From: Microlunatus speluncae
Lineage (GTDB): Bacteria; Actinomycetota; Actinomycetes; Propionibacteriales; Propionibacteriaceae
Length of the DNA stretch: 64,000 nucleotides
NCBI RefSeq assembly: GCF_009299835.1
Contig: NZ_VKCZ01000002.1
Span: forward strand, 1 to 64,000
Reading direction: 5' to 3'
Part shown: one piece after another, positions 42,088-52,492 of the stretch
Layout of the letters: the number at the start of each line of letters is the position of its first letter
Position numbering within the stretch: position 1 is the stretch's first letter
The notes under the pieces: model-generated
What the model was told of the DNA's origin: nothing
Seen by the model: only the letters and a program-made list of their open reading frames with translations
The model's database searches: none
Translations under genes and position numbers: made by a program

Positions 42088-42854
42088 GGGTTCTCCTTCA
42101 GGGTGCGGTCGGTGAAGACGGGCGGCGGCTGGCTGACCACGGCCGGGGTGACGATCTCGGCCCGGTCCGGAGCGGCCCACTTCACGCCGTTGGCCAGCAC
42201 CCGCTTGATGTCCGGGTGGTGGTAGACCGGGTACTCCTGGTCACCGGGCGAGAAGTAGAACACCTTGCCCTTGCCGCGGCGCCAGGTGCAGCCGGAGCGG
42301 AACACCTCGCCGCCGGTGAAGGTGGAGATGAAGATCAACTCGTCCGGGTGCGGGATGTCGAAGTACTCGCCGTACATCTCCTGCTCGTCGATCACGATCG
42401 GGTGCGGTACGCCCTCGGTGATCGGGTGGCCCGGATTGGTCGTCCAGACCAACTCGGTGTCCTGGGAGTTGCGCCAGGTCAGCGAGCAGCTGGTCCCCAT
42501 CAGCTTGATGAAGATCTTGGAGAAGTGCGCCGAGTGCAGCGCCAGCAGGCCCATGCCGCCCAGCACCCGCTGATAGACCTTGTCGACGACCTTGTCGTCG
42601 ACCTGGCCGTGGGTGGCGTGGCCCCACCAGGTGAGGACGTCGGTGTTGTCCAGCACCTCGTCGGTCAACCCGTGCTCGGGCTGATCCTGGGTCGCGGTGC
42701 GGACCTGGATCTGGTCGCCGAGCAGCTCGGTCAGGCCGGCTGCGATGGCGCCGTGCATGCCATCGGGATAGCGCTCCGCCATCCCTGCCCGGTCGCGGTC
42801 GCTGTTCTCGTGATGATTTTCGCCCCATACGGTGACGCGGATCGGTGAAGTCAC
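42084..42854 (-). CDS. ThuA-like domain protein
   Basis: A 256-residue ThuA-like (trehalose-utilisation) protein with a class-I glutamine-amidotransferase-like fold. VTVWGENHHE opens the fold, LTWWGHATHGQV follows near residue 75, and LLALHSAHFSKIFIKLMG near 103 is the hallmark loop. GYP-like metal residues are replaced by DEQEMYGEYFDIP. In characterised cases ThuA pairs with the oxidoreductase ThuB in trehalose/disaccharide oxidation. The overlap with a Gfo/Idh gene repeats that pairing. GTG 42854 is the likely start; no strong RBS. Confidence 0.85.
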   Translation of the reverse strand: MTSPIRVTVWGENHHENSDRDRAGMAERYPDGMHGAIAAGLTELLGDQIQVRTATQDQPEHGLTDEVLDNTDVLTWWGHATHGQVDDKVVDKVYQRVLGGMGLLALHSAHFSKIFIKLMGTSCSLTWRNSQDTELVWTTNPGHPITEGVPHPIVIDEQEMYGEYFDIPHPDELIFISTFTGGEVFRSGCTWRRGKGKVFYFSPGDQEYPVYHHPDIKRVLANGVKWAAPDRAEIVTPAVVSQPPPVFTDRTLKENP

Positions 42855-42965
42855 GAGGCACAAGTCTGCCTCTACCGCCTCGACCTGCAAAGCCCCCTCC
42901 CCCCTTTCCGGCCTGTGGACGCGTCGCCGGCCGTCGATCCGGGCGGCTGAGGCCATGATGGGTCG

Positions 42966-44132
42966 ATGGAGCACCGCCGCCCCGGCGACGCCGACGGAAG
43001 CCCGGCCATGCCGCTGATCCGCCAGCTGAGTCTGCACGCGTTCGACGTCTCGGAACGGACCCTGCGCCGCGGCCGGGAGTCGGCCGAACGACGGCTCGAT
43101 CGCTGGCGCGGCCGGATCTTCATGATCATCCAATGTGCGGTGACGGCGGGGCTGGCCTGGCTGCTGGCCCAGGCCGTGCTGCAGCACCCGATGCCGTTCT
43201 TCGCGCCGGTGGCTGCGATCATCACCCTCGGCTTCACTTTCGGGCAACGGATGCGGCGCGGCATCGAGGTGGCCATCGGCGTCGCCGTCGGCGTCCTGGT
43301 CGGCGATCTGCTGGTGATCATCTTCGGCACCGGCCCGATCCAGATCATGCTGGTCTGCGCGATCGCGATGTCACTCGCCACCCTGCTCGGCGCCGGTCAG
43401 TTGATGATCATCCAGGCCGGCGTGCAGGCGATCATCGTGATCACCCTGACTCCGATGCCCGGCCAGGGCGTGAACCGCTGGCTGGACGCGGTGACCGGCT
43501 GCGCCATCGCCCTGCTGGTCGCCACCATCGCCCCGAGCGCGCCGCTGCGGAAACCGCGGCTGGTCGCGGCCGCGATCCTGCAGGAGCTGGCGGCGACGCT
43601 CGACGCCGCCGGTCAGGCCCTGCGGACCGGGGACGCCGACGCCGGCGACGAGGTGCTCGCCCGGGCCCGGGCTGGCGAGGCGGCCCTGGAGGAGCTGAGC
43701 GAGGCGAGCAAGGAAGGCCTCGGCGTCGTCCGCCACTCCCCCTTCCGCCGCCGCAACCTGCCCGCCGTCCAGGCCTACGCCGACCTGCAACTCCCCCTCG
43801 ACCACGCCAGTCGGAACCTCCGCGTGCTGGCCCGGCGCTGCACCATCGCGCTGTGGCGGGAGGAGACCGTGCCGCTGGCGTACCTGAGCCTGATGGACGA
43901 GCTGGCCGACACCGTCCGCTTCATGGCCGGCGAGCTCTACAACCGGAAACTGCCCGTTGCGGCCCAGGCCCGGCTGATCGAGCTGGGCCGAGCCAGCTCC
44001 CGGCTGCGGCTGGCCGACACCATGTCCGCCGTCGTGATCTTGGCCCAGCTCCGCTCGATCATCACCGACCTGCTGGAGCTGACCGGCCTCGACTACCCCG
44101 AGGCGAGGAGCCGGGTCCCGGACATGGACTGA
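42966..44132 (+). CDS. FUSC-family (aromatic-acid-exporter-like) membrane protein
   Basis: A 388-residue membrane protein. After a 50-residue basic N-terminus come about six transmembrane segments between residues 55 and 190 (MIIQCAVTAGLAWLLAQAVL, FFAPVAAIITLGFTFG, VAIGVAVGVLVGDLLVIIF, IMLVCAIAMSLATLLGAG, LMIIQAGVQAIIVITL, GCAIALLVATIAP). A cytosolic helical domain follows (AILQELAATLDAAGQ onward). This is the topology of the FUSC/YccS-like family; substrates are unknown. ATG at 42966. Confidence 0.82.
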   Translation: MEHRRPGDADGSPAMPLIRQLSLHAFDVSERTLRRGRESAERRLDRWRGRIFMIIQCAVTAGLAWLLAQAVLQHPMPFFAPVAAIITLGFTFGQRMRRGIEVAIGVAVGVLVGDLLVIIFGTGPIQIMLVCAIAMSLATLLGAGQLMIIQAGVQAIIVITLTPMPGQGVNRWLDAVTGCAIALLVATIAPSAPLRKPRLVAAAILQELAATLDAAGQALRTGDADAGDEVLARARAGEAALEELSEASKEGLGVVRHSPFRRRNLPAVQAYADLQLPLDHASRNLRVLARRCTIALWREETVPLAYLSLMDELADTVRFMAGELYNRKLPVAAQARLIELGRASSRLRLADTMSAVVILAQLRSIITDLLELTGLDYPEARSRVPDMD

Positions 44133-44190
44133 GGGTGTCCGGGGCCCGATTTGTGCTCGGCCGACGCGTGAACTAGAGTTCATCAGGCGA

Positions 44191-44267
44191 CGCGGGGTGG
44201 AGCAGCTCGGTAGCTCGCTGGGCTCATAACCCAGAGGCCGCAGGTTCAAATCCTGCCCCCGCTACCA
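44191..44267 (+). tRNA. Initiator tRNA-fMet (CAT)
   Basis: A 77-nt cloverleaf with the CCA end encoded. The acceptor stem 5' CGCGGGG / CCCCGCT leaves the first pair mismatched (C1 with T72), and the anticodon stem has three consecutive G:C pairs (GGG/CCC) around the CAT anticodon (44225-44227); both are initiator hallmarks. The T-arm is GCAGGTTCAAATCCTGC. A perfect terminator hairpin follows 4 nt downstream. Confidence 0.97.
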
Positions 44268-44271
44268 AAGG

Positions 44272-44305
44272 AAAGGCCCTTCAGGTGATCACCTGAAGGG
44301 CCTTT
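44272..44305 (+). terminator. Terminator after the initiator tRNA
   Basis: A 34-nt perfect palindrome: AAAGGCCCTTCAGG (44272-44285), TGATCA, CCTGAAGGGCCTTT (44292-44305), followed by CTGTTTGT. The loop is a TGATCA site. Works as an intrinsic terminator for the tRNA transcript. Confidence 0.88.
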
Positions 44306-44350
44306 CTGTTTGTCCGATGGAGGTTCCTTGATCAGGTTCGGCTGCCGGCG

Positions 44351-45178
44351 TCAGGGGTGGCCGGCGCCGTGGGCCGGGGCCGGGAAGGCGGCGGCGATGC
44401 CGCTGGGTTCGGCGGCGGGGTCGCCGGTGAAGTTCTGGCCGACGATGTACAGGGTGGGATCGCCGGTGCGGCTGAGGGTGCAGGCGAAGGCGCCGCGGTC
44501 GAAGGCGATGGTGTCGAGGATCTCGCCGCCCTCGGCGACTCGGCGGCAGTGGTTGTTGCCGACGTCGGCGAACCAGACGGCGCCGGTGGCGTCGAGGCAG
44601 ATGCCGTCGGGATGATCATCCGGGGTCGCGGCCCAGAGGCGCCGGCCGGACAGGGTGCCGTCGGCGGCGATGTCGAAGGCGGTCAGGCGCTCGGCGTGGG
44701 ATTCGGCGACGATCAGGGTGCTGCCGTCGGGAGTGATCGCCATCCCGTTGGGGAAGTGCAGCTCGTCGGCGACCTGGCTGACGGTGCCGTCCGGGGTGAC
44801 GAGCACGAGGATGCCCGGGCGGGGCTCCCCCATCGGGAAGTCGAAGCCGATGTTGTTGACGTAGGCGTTGCCTCGGCCGTCGACGACGATGTCGTTCCAC
44901 GGAGTGGTGAGATCGCCCAGGTTGGCGTACGGACTCAGGGAGCCGTCCGGCTCGCGCCGCAGCATCGCGCGGTCGGCCGAGGAAACGAGGAGCAGTCGTC
45001 CGTCCGGGGTGAAGTCGATGCACAGCGGGAAGGAGGCGACCTGGGCCTCGGTCGCCTCCTGTCCGTCCGGGCCTACGGACAGCACCAGGCCGCGGCCCCA
45101 GTCCGAGATCCAGAGGCGCCCGTCCCGCCAGCGCGGGGACTCGGCGAAGCTCAGTCCGGTCAGCAACGGTTCGGTCAT
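44351..45178 (-). CDS. SMP-30/gluconolactonase/LRE family protein
   Basis: A 275-residue six-bladed beta-propeller. Repeats such as SFAESPRWRDGRLWISDWG, PLCIDFTPDGRLLLVSSAD, TTPWNDIVVDGRGNAYVNNI, LHFPNGMAITPDGSTLIVAES and HPDGICLDATGAVWFADVG hold the Glu, Asn and Asp that bind the divalent metal. It probably hydrolyses a sugar lactone. ATG 45178 has AAGGAG 8 bp upstream. The 3' end converges on the tRNA terminator. Confidence 0.9.
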   Translation of the reverse strand: MTEPLLTGLSFAESPRWRDGRLWISDWGRGLVLSVGPDGQEATEAQVASFPLCIDFTPDGRLLLVSSADRAMLRREPDGSLSPYANLGDLTTPWNDIVVDGRGNAYVNNIGFDFPMGEPRPGILVLVTPDGTVSQVADELHFPNGMAITPDGSTLIVAESHAERLTAFDIAADGTLSGRRLWAATPDDHPDGICLDATGAVWFADVGNNHCRRVAEGGEILDTIAFDRGAFACTLSRTGDPTLYIVGQNFTGDPAAEPSGIAAAFPAPAHGAGHP

Positions 45179-45294
45179 GATCACTCCTTGGTTCGAGGTC
45201 GTCTCCCACCATGAACGATTCAAGGCTCCACCGATCGACAGGCGCGCAGAAAAATCTTGAGCCTTCGGTGCGGCAGCGACAGTAGGCTGCCGCC

Positions 45295-46419
45295 ATGGCG
45301 GAGGAGATCGACGCCGCGGCGACGGCGCTGCGGGCACGGTGGGGTGCGGAGATCGCGATCTCCCAGGTCGACGAGCTCGGCGGCAGTGGCCGGTCGGCCG
45401 TCTACCGGGCCACGTTGACCGGCGGCGATGCCCCGGCACCGACCGTCGTGATCAAGACCTATCCCGAGGGCTCGTCGACCTGGCCGGACGAAGCGGCGGC
45501 GGCCGCCTATCTCGGCCCCGCCGGCGGCGGTCTGGCACCCGATCTGTTGGCCCTCGATCCGGATCGTCGGATCCTGGTGATCACCGATCTCGGTGATCAT
45601 CCGCAGCTGGCGGATGCGTTGCTGGCCGGCGATCCCGAGTTGGCCGAGCGGGCGCTGCTCGACTGGGCCGACGGCCTGGGCACCCTGCTCGCCCGCACGT
45701 TCGGCGGCCGGCGCGACTATCTGCGGCGCCGAACTGATCTTGGTCTGCCGCCGTCGGCGTTCGATCCGCGCACGATGCTGAGCGAGGCCTGGGCCGGCCT
45801 GGACGAGGTCGTACGAGCTCGGCTCGGACTCGCCGCTCCGGCCGGCTTCGCCGCCGAACTGGACGACGCGCTCGAGCTGTTCGACGACCCGGAGCACGAG
45901 GTGGTCGGCCCGTCCGACCTGTGCCCGGACAACAACCTGATCACCGCCGACGGGGTGCGGTTCATCGACCTGGAGTTCGCGGGCTGCTCCCCCGTGTTCC
46001 TCGAGGTGGGCTACGTCCGGGTCCCGTTCCCGACCTGCTGGTGCTTCTTCGAGCCACCGAGCGAACTGCTGACCCGGGCCGAGGACGTGATCCGGCAACG
46101 ACTGATCACGGCCCGGCCCGGATTGGCCGACGACGCTGTGTGGCGGCGCGGCATGGCGCGGGCCACCGCGCTGTGGACGGTGAATCGCGCGCACGGGCTG
46201 GTCAGCCGGCTGCCGGAGCTGCAACTCCAGGCCTGGCAGCACCGCGGCGCCCAGCTGCCGGCCCGGGACGCCGTCGCGATCCGGCTGCTGGCCCGGGCCA
46301 CCACCACGATCGGCGACGAACTGCCGAGCTGCACCGAGTTCCTGACCGCCATCCACCGACGGATCGTCGCGGACTTCCCGGTCCCCGACCTGCTCCCGTA
46401 CCCGGCCTTCCGGACCTAG
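45295..46419 (+). CDS. Aminoglycoside-phosphotransferase-fold kinase
   Basis: A 374-residue APH/choline-kinase-fold protein. VDELGGSGRSAVYRATLTG near residues 25-43 is the glycine-rich loop and VVIKTYPEG near 51 gives the ATP lysine. The catalytic loop is VGPSDLCPDNNLI near 205, where the usual HGD is replaced by PSD but the following Asn remains, and IDLEFAGCSP near 224 is the DFG-like metal site. The loss of the brake histidine is unusual. Substrate unknown; resistance function should not be assumed. Confidence 0.75.
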   Translation: MAEEIDAAATALRARWGAEIAISQVDELGGSGRSAVYRATLTGGDAPAPTVVIKTYPEGSSTWPDEAAAAAYLGPAGGGLAPDLLALDPDRRILVITDLGDHPQLADALLAGDPELAERALLDWADGLGTLLARTFGGRRDYLRRRTDLGLPPSAFDPRTMLSEAWAGLDEVVRARLGLAAPAGFAAELDDALELFDDPEHEVVGPSDLCPDNNLITADGVRFIDLEFAGCSPVFLEVGYVRVPFPTCWCFFEPPSELLTRAEDVIRQRLITARPGLADDAVWRRGMARATALWTVNRAHGLVSRLPELQLQAWQHRGAQLPARDAVAIRLLARATTTIGDELPSCTEFLTAIHRRIVADFPVPDLLPYPAFRT

Positions 46420-46443
46420 TAGCCGCCGTCGAGGAGTCGGAAC

Positions 46444-46512
46444 TCGACACAGGTAGAGAAATTCACCCACATCGCAGTCGGCGACGCGAAGAAGTCGACA
46501 CAGGTAGAGAAA
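46444..46512. repeat. Two direct copies of TCGACACAGGTAGAGAAA
   Basis: The 18-bp sequence TCGACACAGGTAGAGAAA occurs at 46444-46461 and 46495-46512, 51 bp apart. The similarity extends to a downstream CACCCA in both. It lies between two convergent genes. It is unlike the palindromic families and unrelated to them. Confidence 0.8.
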
Positions 46513-46585
46513 CGCACCCAGGACCGCGACCGTTGCCCGGCTTTGCTGACCGCCCGGGATCGGTCATGATCATGAACGATCGGGA

Positions 46586-47407
46586 CTAGGACCTCTCGCC
46601 GCGCTTTGTTCGCTCGATCTGGCCTTGGAGTTGCCCGGCGTGGATGTCGCTCACCCATTCCCAGCCGGGCTGGGGCGAGTCGAGGCGCGGGTCTGCGGGG
46701 GTCCGGCCGTCACGCAGGGCGAGCAGGTAGGCCCGGTCCTGGTCGATCCGGGTGCGCACCTGATCCGCACCGCAGACCGACCCGTGACCGGGGATGAGCA
46801 CCTTGACCTCATCCGCCACCTCCTCGAGCACTCCCAGCCCGACCAGGTATTCCTCGATCGGATCGGCTGAGTTGTCGAGCATCGGAACGAAGACGTCGGA
46901 GAGCATGTCGCCGGCGATGAGGACCCCGCTCTCCTCGACCAGCAACGCCGCATGGCCGGGAGAGTGGGCCGGATGCTCGATCACCCGGACCGACGGACCG
47001 TCCCACGGCAGCCGGGAGCTTCCGGCCGGCAGCGCGGTGAGCAGGCCGAACAGGTCCAACGGGGTGTCCTCGGCGATCTCCGACGGCAGCCCCTCGGCGA
47101 AGCGGGCCTGCCAGTCCGCGCCCGACCGCAGCTCCTGCAGCTGGGCCGCGGCGCGGGCCGTACCGTAGCGAGGCGCATCGCCGAGGGCCGGGTGCCAGAG
47201 CGCGTGATCCCAATCGGGATGCGTCGAGAAGCCGGCCACCACGGGCTGGCCCAACTCGCGAAGATCGTTGGCCAGGGTGGTCATCTCGGTGCCGGTCAGG
47301 CCGGGGTCGACGAGCAACACCCCGGCCCGGCCCTGCACGGCGATGGAGTTGTTCGCGAGCAATTCACTCTGTTGGACCAGCACACCGTCCGCTACCTGCT
47401 TCAGCAT
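46586..47407 (-). CDS. Metallo-beta-lactamase-fold hydrolase
   Basis: A 273-residue MBL-fold enzyme. GVLLVDPGLTGTEM near residue 29 is the first strand. The metal motif is varied: STHPDWDHALWHP (near 60-72) gives H-x-D-x-D-H rather than H-x-H-x-D-H. Further ligands are AHSPGHAALL near 147 and IAGDMLSD near 163, then IPGHGS near 205. It probably binds one or two metals and hydrolyses an ester, lactone or thioester. No neighbour points to a substrate. Confidence 0.85.
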   Translation of the reverse strand: MLKQVADGVLVQQSELLANNSIAVQGRAGVLLVDPGLTGTEMTTLANDLRELGQPVVAGFSTHPDWDHALWHPALGDAPRYGTARAAAQLQELRSGADWQARFAEGLPSEIAEDTPLDLFGLLTALPAGSSRLPWDGPSVRVIEHPAHSPGHAALLVEESGVLIAGDMLSDVFVPMLDNSADPIEEYLVGLGVLEEVADEVKVLIPGHGSVCGADQVRTRIDQDRAYLLALRDGRTPADPRLDSPQPGWEWVSDIHAGQLQGQIERTKRGERS

Positions 47408-47489
47408 GGGGCCTCCCTCTGCTTGTCATTTGCAATCGCTTAGCGAGACCGTACTACCCGGCGCCGGTTTCTGCGGTTCCTCCGGCGAA

Positions 47490-49284
<1,795 letters not shown>

Positions 49285-49288
<4 letters not shown>

Positions 49289-50391
49289 GCGCACCGCCCG
49301 ACACCGCGCCGCCACGGGTGCTGCGCGGCCTCTCCACCCTGGACCGCTGGCTGCCGGTCTGGATCATCGCCGCGATGATCATCGGGCTGGTCGCCGGGCG
49401 GCTCGTGCCCGGCCTCGGTGGCTGGCTGAGCGCGGTCGAGATCGACGGGGTCTCGCTGCCGATCGCGATCGGCTTGTTGATCATGATGTACCCGGTGCTG
49501 GCCAAGGTCCGCTACGACCGGATCGGCACCGTCACCGGCGACCGAAGACTGCTCGGGTCCTCGCTCGTGCTGAACTGGCTGGTCGGGCCGGCGCTGATGT
49601 TTGCCCTGGCCTGGATCTTCCTGCCCGATCTGCCCGACTACCGGACCGGGCTGATCATCGTCGGCCTGGCCCGCTGCATCGCGATGGTGATCATCTGGAA
49701 CGACCTCGCCGGCGGTGATCGCGAGGCCGCCGCGGTGTTGGTCGCGATCAACTCGGTGTTCCAGGTGATCGCATTCGCCGGGCTGGGCTGGTTCTACCTC
49801 AGCGTGCTGCCCGGCTGGCTCGGTCTGCAGCAGGCAGCGCTCGAGGTCAGCCCGTGGCAGATCGCCCAATCGGTGCTGATCTTCCTCGGCATCCCGCTCG
49901 TCGCCGGCCTTCTCAGCCGCGTGCTCGGCGAACGCAGCCAGGGACGCGACTGGTACGAGCAGCGCTTCCTGCCCCGGATCGGTCCCTTCGCCCTGTACGG
50001 GCTGCTGTTCACGATCATCATCCTGTTCGCCCTGCAGGGTGATCAGATCGTCGGCCGACCGCTGGACGTGGTCCGGATCGCCCTCCCGCTGCTGGTCTAC
50101 TTCGCGCTGATGTGGGGCGGCGGCTACCTCGTCGGCCGGCTCTCCGGGATGACGTACGAACGCACCACCACGCTCGCGTTCACCGCCGCCGGCAACAACT
50201 TCGAGCTCGCCATCGCCGTCGCGATCGCGACCTTCGGCGCCACCTCCGGCCAAGCCCTGGCCGGGGTCGTCGGACCCCTGATCGAGGTCCCGGTCCTGGT
50301 CGGCCTGGTCTACGTCAGCCTCGCCCTCAGCCGGCGGTTCCGGCACTCCCCCAGGTCCACGAATCCCACGTCCGACAAGGAATCCCGATGA
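49285..50391 (+). CDS. acr3: Arsenite efflux permease ACR3
   Basis: A 368-residue ten-helix membrane protein of the ACR3 (BART superfamily) type exporting As(III). LPVWIIAAMIIGLVAGRL, FALAWIFLPDLPDYRTGLIIVGLARCIAMVIIWNDLA (seen around residues 108-145, containing the conserved cysteine in LARCIAMV) and TTTLAFTAAGNNFELAIAVA are the family marks. It is coupled to arsR by GTGA and to arsC by ATGA. Confidence 0.95.
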
Positions 50392-50804
50392 TCACCAGCA
50401 AACCGTCCGTGCTGTTCGTCTGTGTCCACAACGCCGGCCGATCGCAGATGGCGGCCGGCTATCTCGCCCACTTCGCCGGGGACGCGGTCGAGGTCCGCTC
50501 GGCCGGCTCGGAACCGGCCGAGCTGGTCAACCCGGCCGCCATCCAGGCGATGGCCGAGGAGGGCATCGACCTCACCGACCAGCGCCCGAAGATCCTCACC
50601 GACGAGGCCGTCCAGCTCTCCGATGTGGTGATCACCATGGGCTGCGGCGACAGCTGCCCCTTCTACCCCGGCAAGCGCTACGAGGAATGGGTCCTGGACG
50701 ATCCCGCCGGCCGGCAGCTCCCGGCCGTCCGCGCGATCCGCGACACGATCAAACTGCGGGTCCTGACCTTGCTCGACGAGCTCGGTCTGACTGCGAGACT
50801 TTGA
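50388..50804 (+). CDS. arsC: Arsenate reductase, LMW-phosphatase type
   Basis: A 138-residue arsenate reductase with the low-molecular-weight protein-tyrosine-phosphatase fold. The active-site loop FVCVHNAGRSQMA has C-x5-R near residues 12-18. ITMGCGDSCPFYPGKRYEEW near residue 85 provides the second and third cysteines. DDPAGR near 105 carries the general acid Asp. It converts As(V) to As(III) for export by the adjacent ACR3. The electron donor is thioredoxin or mycothiol/mycoredoxin; the sequence does not decide. Confidence 0.93.
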   Translation: MITSKPSVLFVCVHNAGRSQMAAGYLAHFAGDAVEVRSAGSEPAELVNPAAIQAMAEEGIDLTDQRPKILTDEAVQLSDVVITMGCGDSCPFYPGKRYEEWVLDDPAGRQLPAVRAIRDTIKLRVLTLLDELGLTARL

Positions 50805-50901
50805 AAGAATTCTCGAGCCGGGTTCCGATCGGGGCGCAGGCGTTGGTAGCAGAGGTGCGCAGCCGCTCGCGAGGCGGCCGAACAACAGGAGTTGAAGCGA
50901 C

Positions 50902-51231
50902 ATGCAGTACCTGGTTTCCGTGATCGACGACCGGACCGGCTCCGCCACCCCGGAGGAGATGGCGGCCATCGACGCGTTCAACGACCGGGTCGAAGCGGAC
51001 GGCCACTGGGTCTTCGCCGGCGGACTGGCCGCGCCCAGCACGTCCACCGTGATCGACCACCGCGGATCGGAGGCGGTGTTCACCGACGGACCGTTCCTGG
51101 AGACGAAGGAACACATCGCGGGGCTCTGGATCTTCGAGGCGCCCGACCTCGACGCCGCGCTCAAGATCGCCAGCGACGGCTCGAAGGCCTGCAACAGGAG
51201 GGTCGAGGTCCGGCCGTTCCTGAGCGAGTGA
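50902..51231 (+). CDS. YCII/DGPF-domain protein (module 1)
   Basis: A 109-residue YCII-related protein with the DGPF signature (VFTDGPFLETKEHIAGLWIFEA near residues 56-77). YLVSVIDDRTGSATPEEM and FNDRVEADGHWVFAGGL are the usual first half. Such proteins are conserved partners of ECF sigma factors of the ECF42 group and are often under their control. The stop overlaps the following sigma gene (GTGA). Its biochemical role is unknown. Confidence 0.88.
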   Translation: MQYLVSVIDDRTGSATPEEMAAIDAFNDRVEADGHWVFAGGLAAPSTSTVIDHRGSEAVFTDGPFLETKEHIAGLWIFEAPDLDAALKIASDGSKACNRRVEVRPFLSE

Positions 51232-52478
51232 GAGTGATCGACGTCGAGCAGGCGATCACCGAGGTCCACCACGAGGAGTGGTCCCGGATCGTCGCCTCCC
51301 TGACCCGGCGGTTCGGCGACCTCGACATCGCCGAGGAAGCGGCCGCCGAGGCGTTCGCGACCGCCGTCGAGCGCTGGCCGTCCGACGGCGTCCCGCCCAA
51401 CCCCGGCGCCTGGCTGACCACCACCGCCAACCGCAAGGCGATCGACCGGATCCGCCGCGAGAGCAAGCGCGACGACAAGCAGCAGGAGGCTCAGCTGACG
51501 TACGACGACGAACCAGCCGAGCCGCTCGGCGCGATCGACGACGACCGGCTCCGGTTGATCTTCACCTGCTGCCACCCGGCCCTCGCCCCGGAGACCCGGG
51601 TCGCGCTCACCCTGCGGCTGGTCGGCGGCCTGACCGTGCCCCAGATCGCCCGCGCCTACCTGGCCCAGGAAGCGGCAATGGGCAAGCGGATCACCCGGGC
51701 CAAGGCCAAGATCAAAGCAGCCCGGATCCCCTACCGGGTGCCCTCCGGCGAGGATCTCCCGGTCCGCGTCGCCGGCGTCCTCACCGTCCTCTTCCTGATC
51801 TTCAACGAGGGCTACCTGGCGACCGGCGAGGACACCGATCCGGTCCGGCCCGACCTGACCGCCGAGGTGATCCGGCTCACCCGGCTGATCCGCGGCCTGC
51901 TGCCGGAGGACGGTGAGGTGGTCGGGTTGCTGGCCCTGATGCTGCTCACCGAGGCCCGCCGTCCGGCCCGCGTCTCGGCCGGCGGTGAACTGGTCGCCCT
52001 GGAGGACCAGGACCGCGGATCCTGGGATCAGACCATGATCACGGAAGGTCATCGACTGGTCCGCGCGCGACTGGCCGCCGGGGTGGCTCCGGGCCGCTAC
52101 CAGCTTCTCGCGGCGATCAACGCCGTGCACACCGACGCGCGGGACTTCCGCGACACCGACTGGTCGCAGGTCGTCGCCCTCTACGACCAGCTCTTCCGGC
52201 TGGACCCGACGCCGATCATCGCCCTCAATCGGGCCGTCGCGGTCGCCGAACTCGACGGCGCTGAGGTGGCCCTGGTCGCCGTCGACCGGCTGCGGGACAG
52301 CCTGGCCGGCTACCACGCCTTCCACGCGACCCGGGCCGACCTGTTGCGCCGGATCGGCCGGAGTCAGGAGGCGCGCTCGGCGTACGACCTCGCCATCGAG
52401 CTGGCCGGCAACACGGCCGAGACCGCCTACCTGAGCCGGCGCCGCGACCAACTGGGCCGGCGCTCGCCCGCGAATTGA
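51228..52478 (+). CDS. ECF42-type RNA polymerase sigma factor (module 1)
   Basis: A 416-residue ECF sigma factor with a long C-terminal extension. Sigma-2 lies near residues 10-80 (EEWSRIVASLTRRFGDLDIAEEAAAEAFATA). Sigma-4 is near 110-165 (LIFTCCHPALAPETRVALTLRLVGG, VPQIARAYLAQEAAMGKRI). Residues 190-416 form a TPR-like helical domain (YDQLFRLDPTPIIALNRAVAVAEL) typical of ECF42. No anti-sigma gene is adjacent; in this group the C-terminal domain is thought to act in regulation. GTG 51228 or 51234. Confidence 0.9.
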   Translation: MRVIDVEQAITEVHHEEWSRIVASLTRRFGDLDIAEEAAAEAFATAVERWPSDGVPPNPGAWLTTTANRKAIDRIRRESKRDDKQQEAQLTYDDEPAEPLGAIDDDRLRLIFTCCHPALAPETRVALTLRLVGGLTVPQIARAYLAQEAAMGKRITRAKAKIKAARIPYRVPSGEDLPVRVAGVLTVLFLIFNEGYLATGEDTDPVRPDLTAEVIRLTRLIRGLLPEDGEVVGLLALMLLTEARRPARVSAGGELVALEDQDRGSWDQTMITEGHRLVRARLAAGVAPGRYQLLAAINAVHTDARDFRDTDWSQVVALYDQLFRLDPTPIIALNRAVAVAELDGAEVALVAVDRLRDSLAGYHAFHATRADLLRRIGRSQEARSAYDLAIELAGNTAETAYLSRRRDQLGRRSPAN

Positions 52479-52492
52479 TCAAGAGGAGACAG

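Noticed and set aside
45295..46419. Aminoglycoside-resistance gene
   Set aside because: Only the fold is recognisable; the HGD loop is altered and no resistance-family signature is present.
50805..50901. ECF42 promoter before YCII module 1
   Set aside because: No TGTCGA-like -35 with a CGA-type -10 at suitable spacing could be found.
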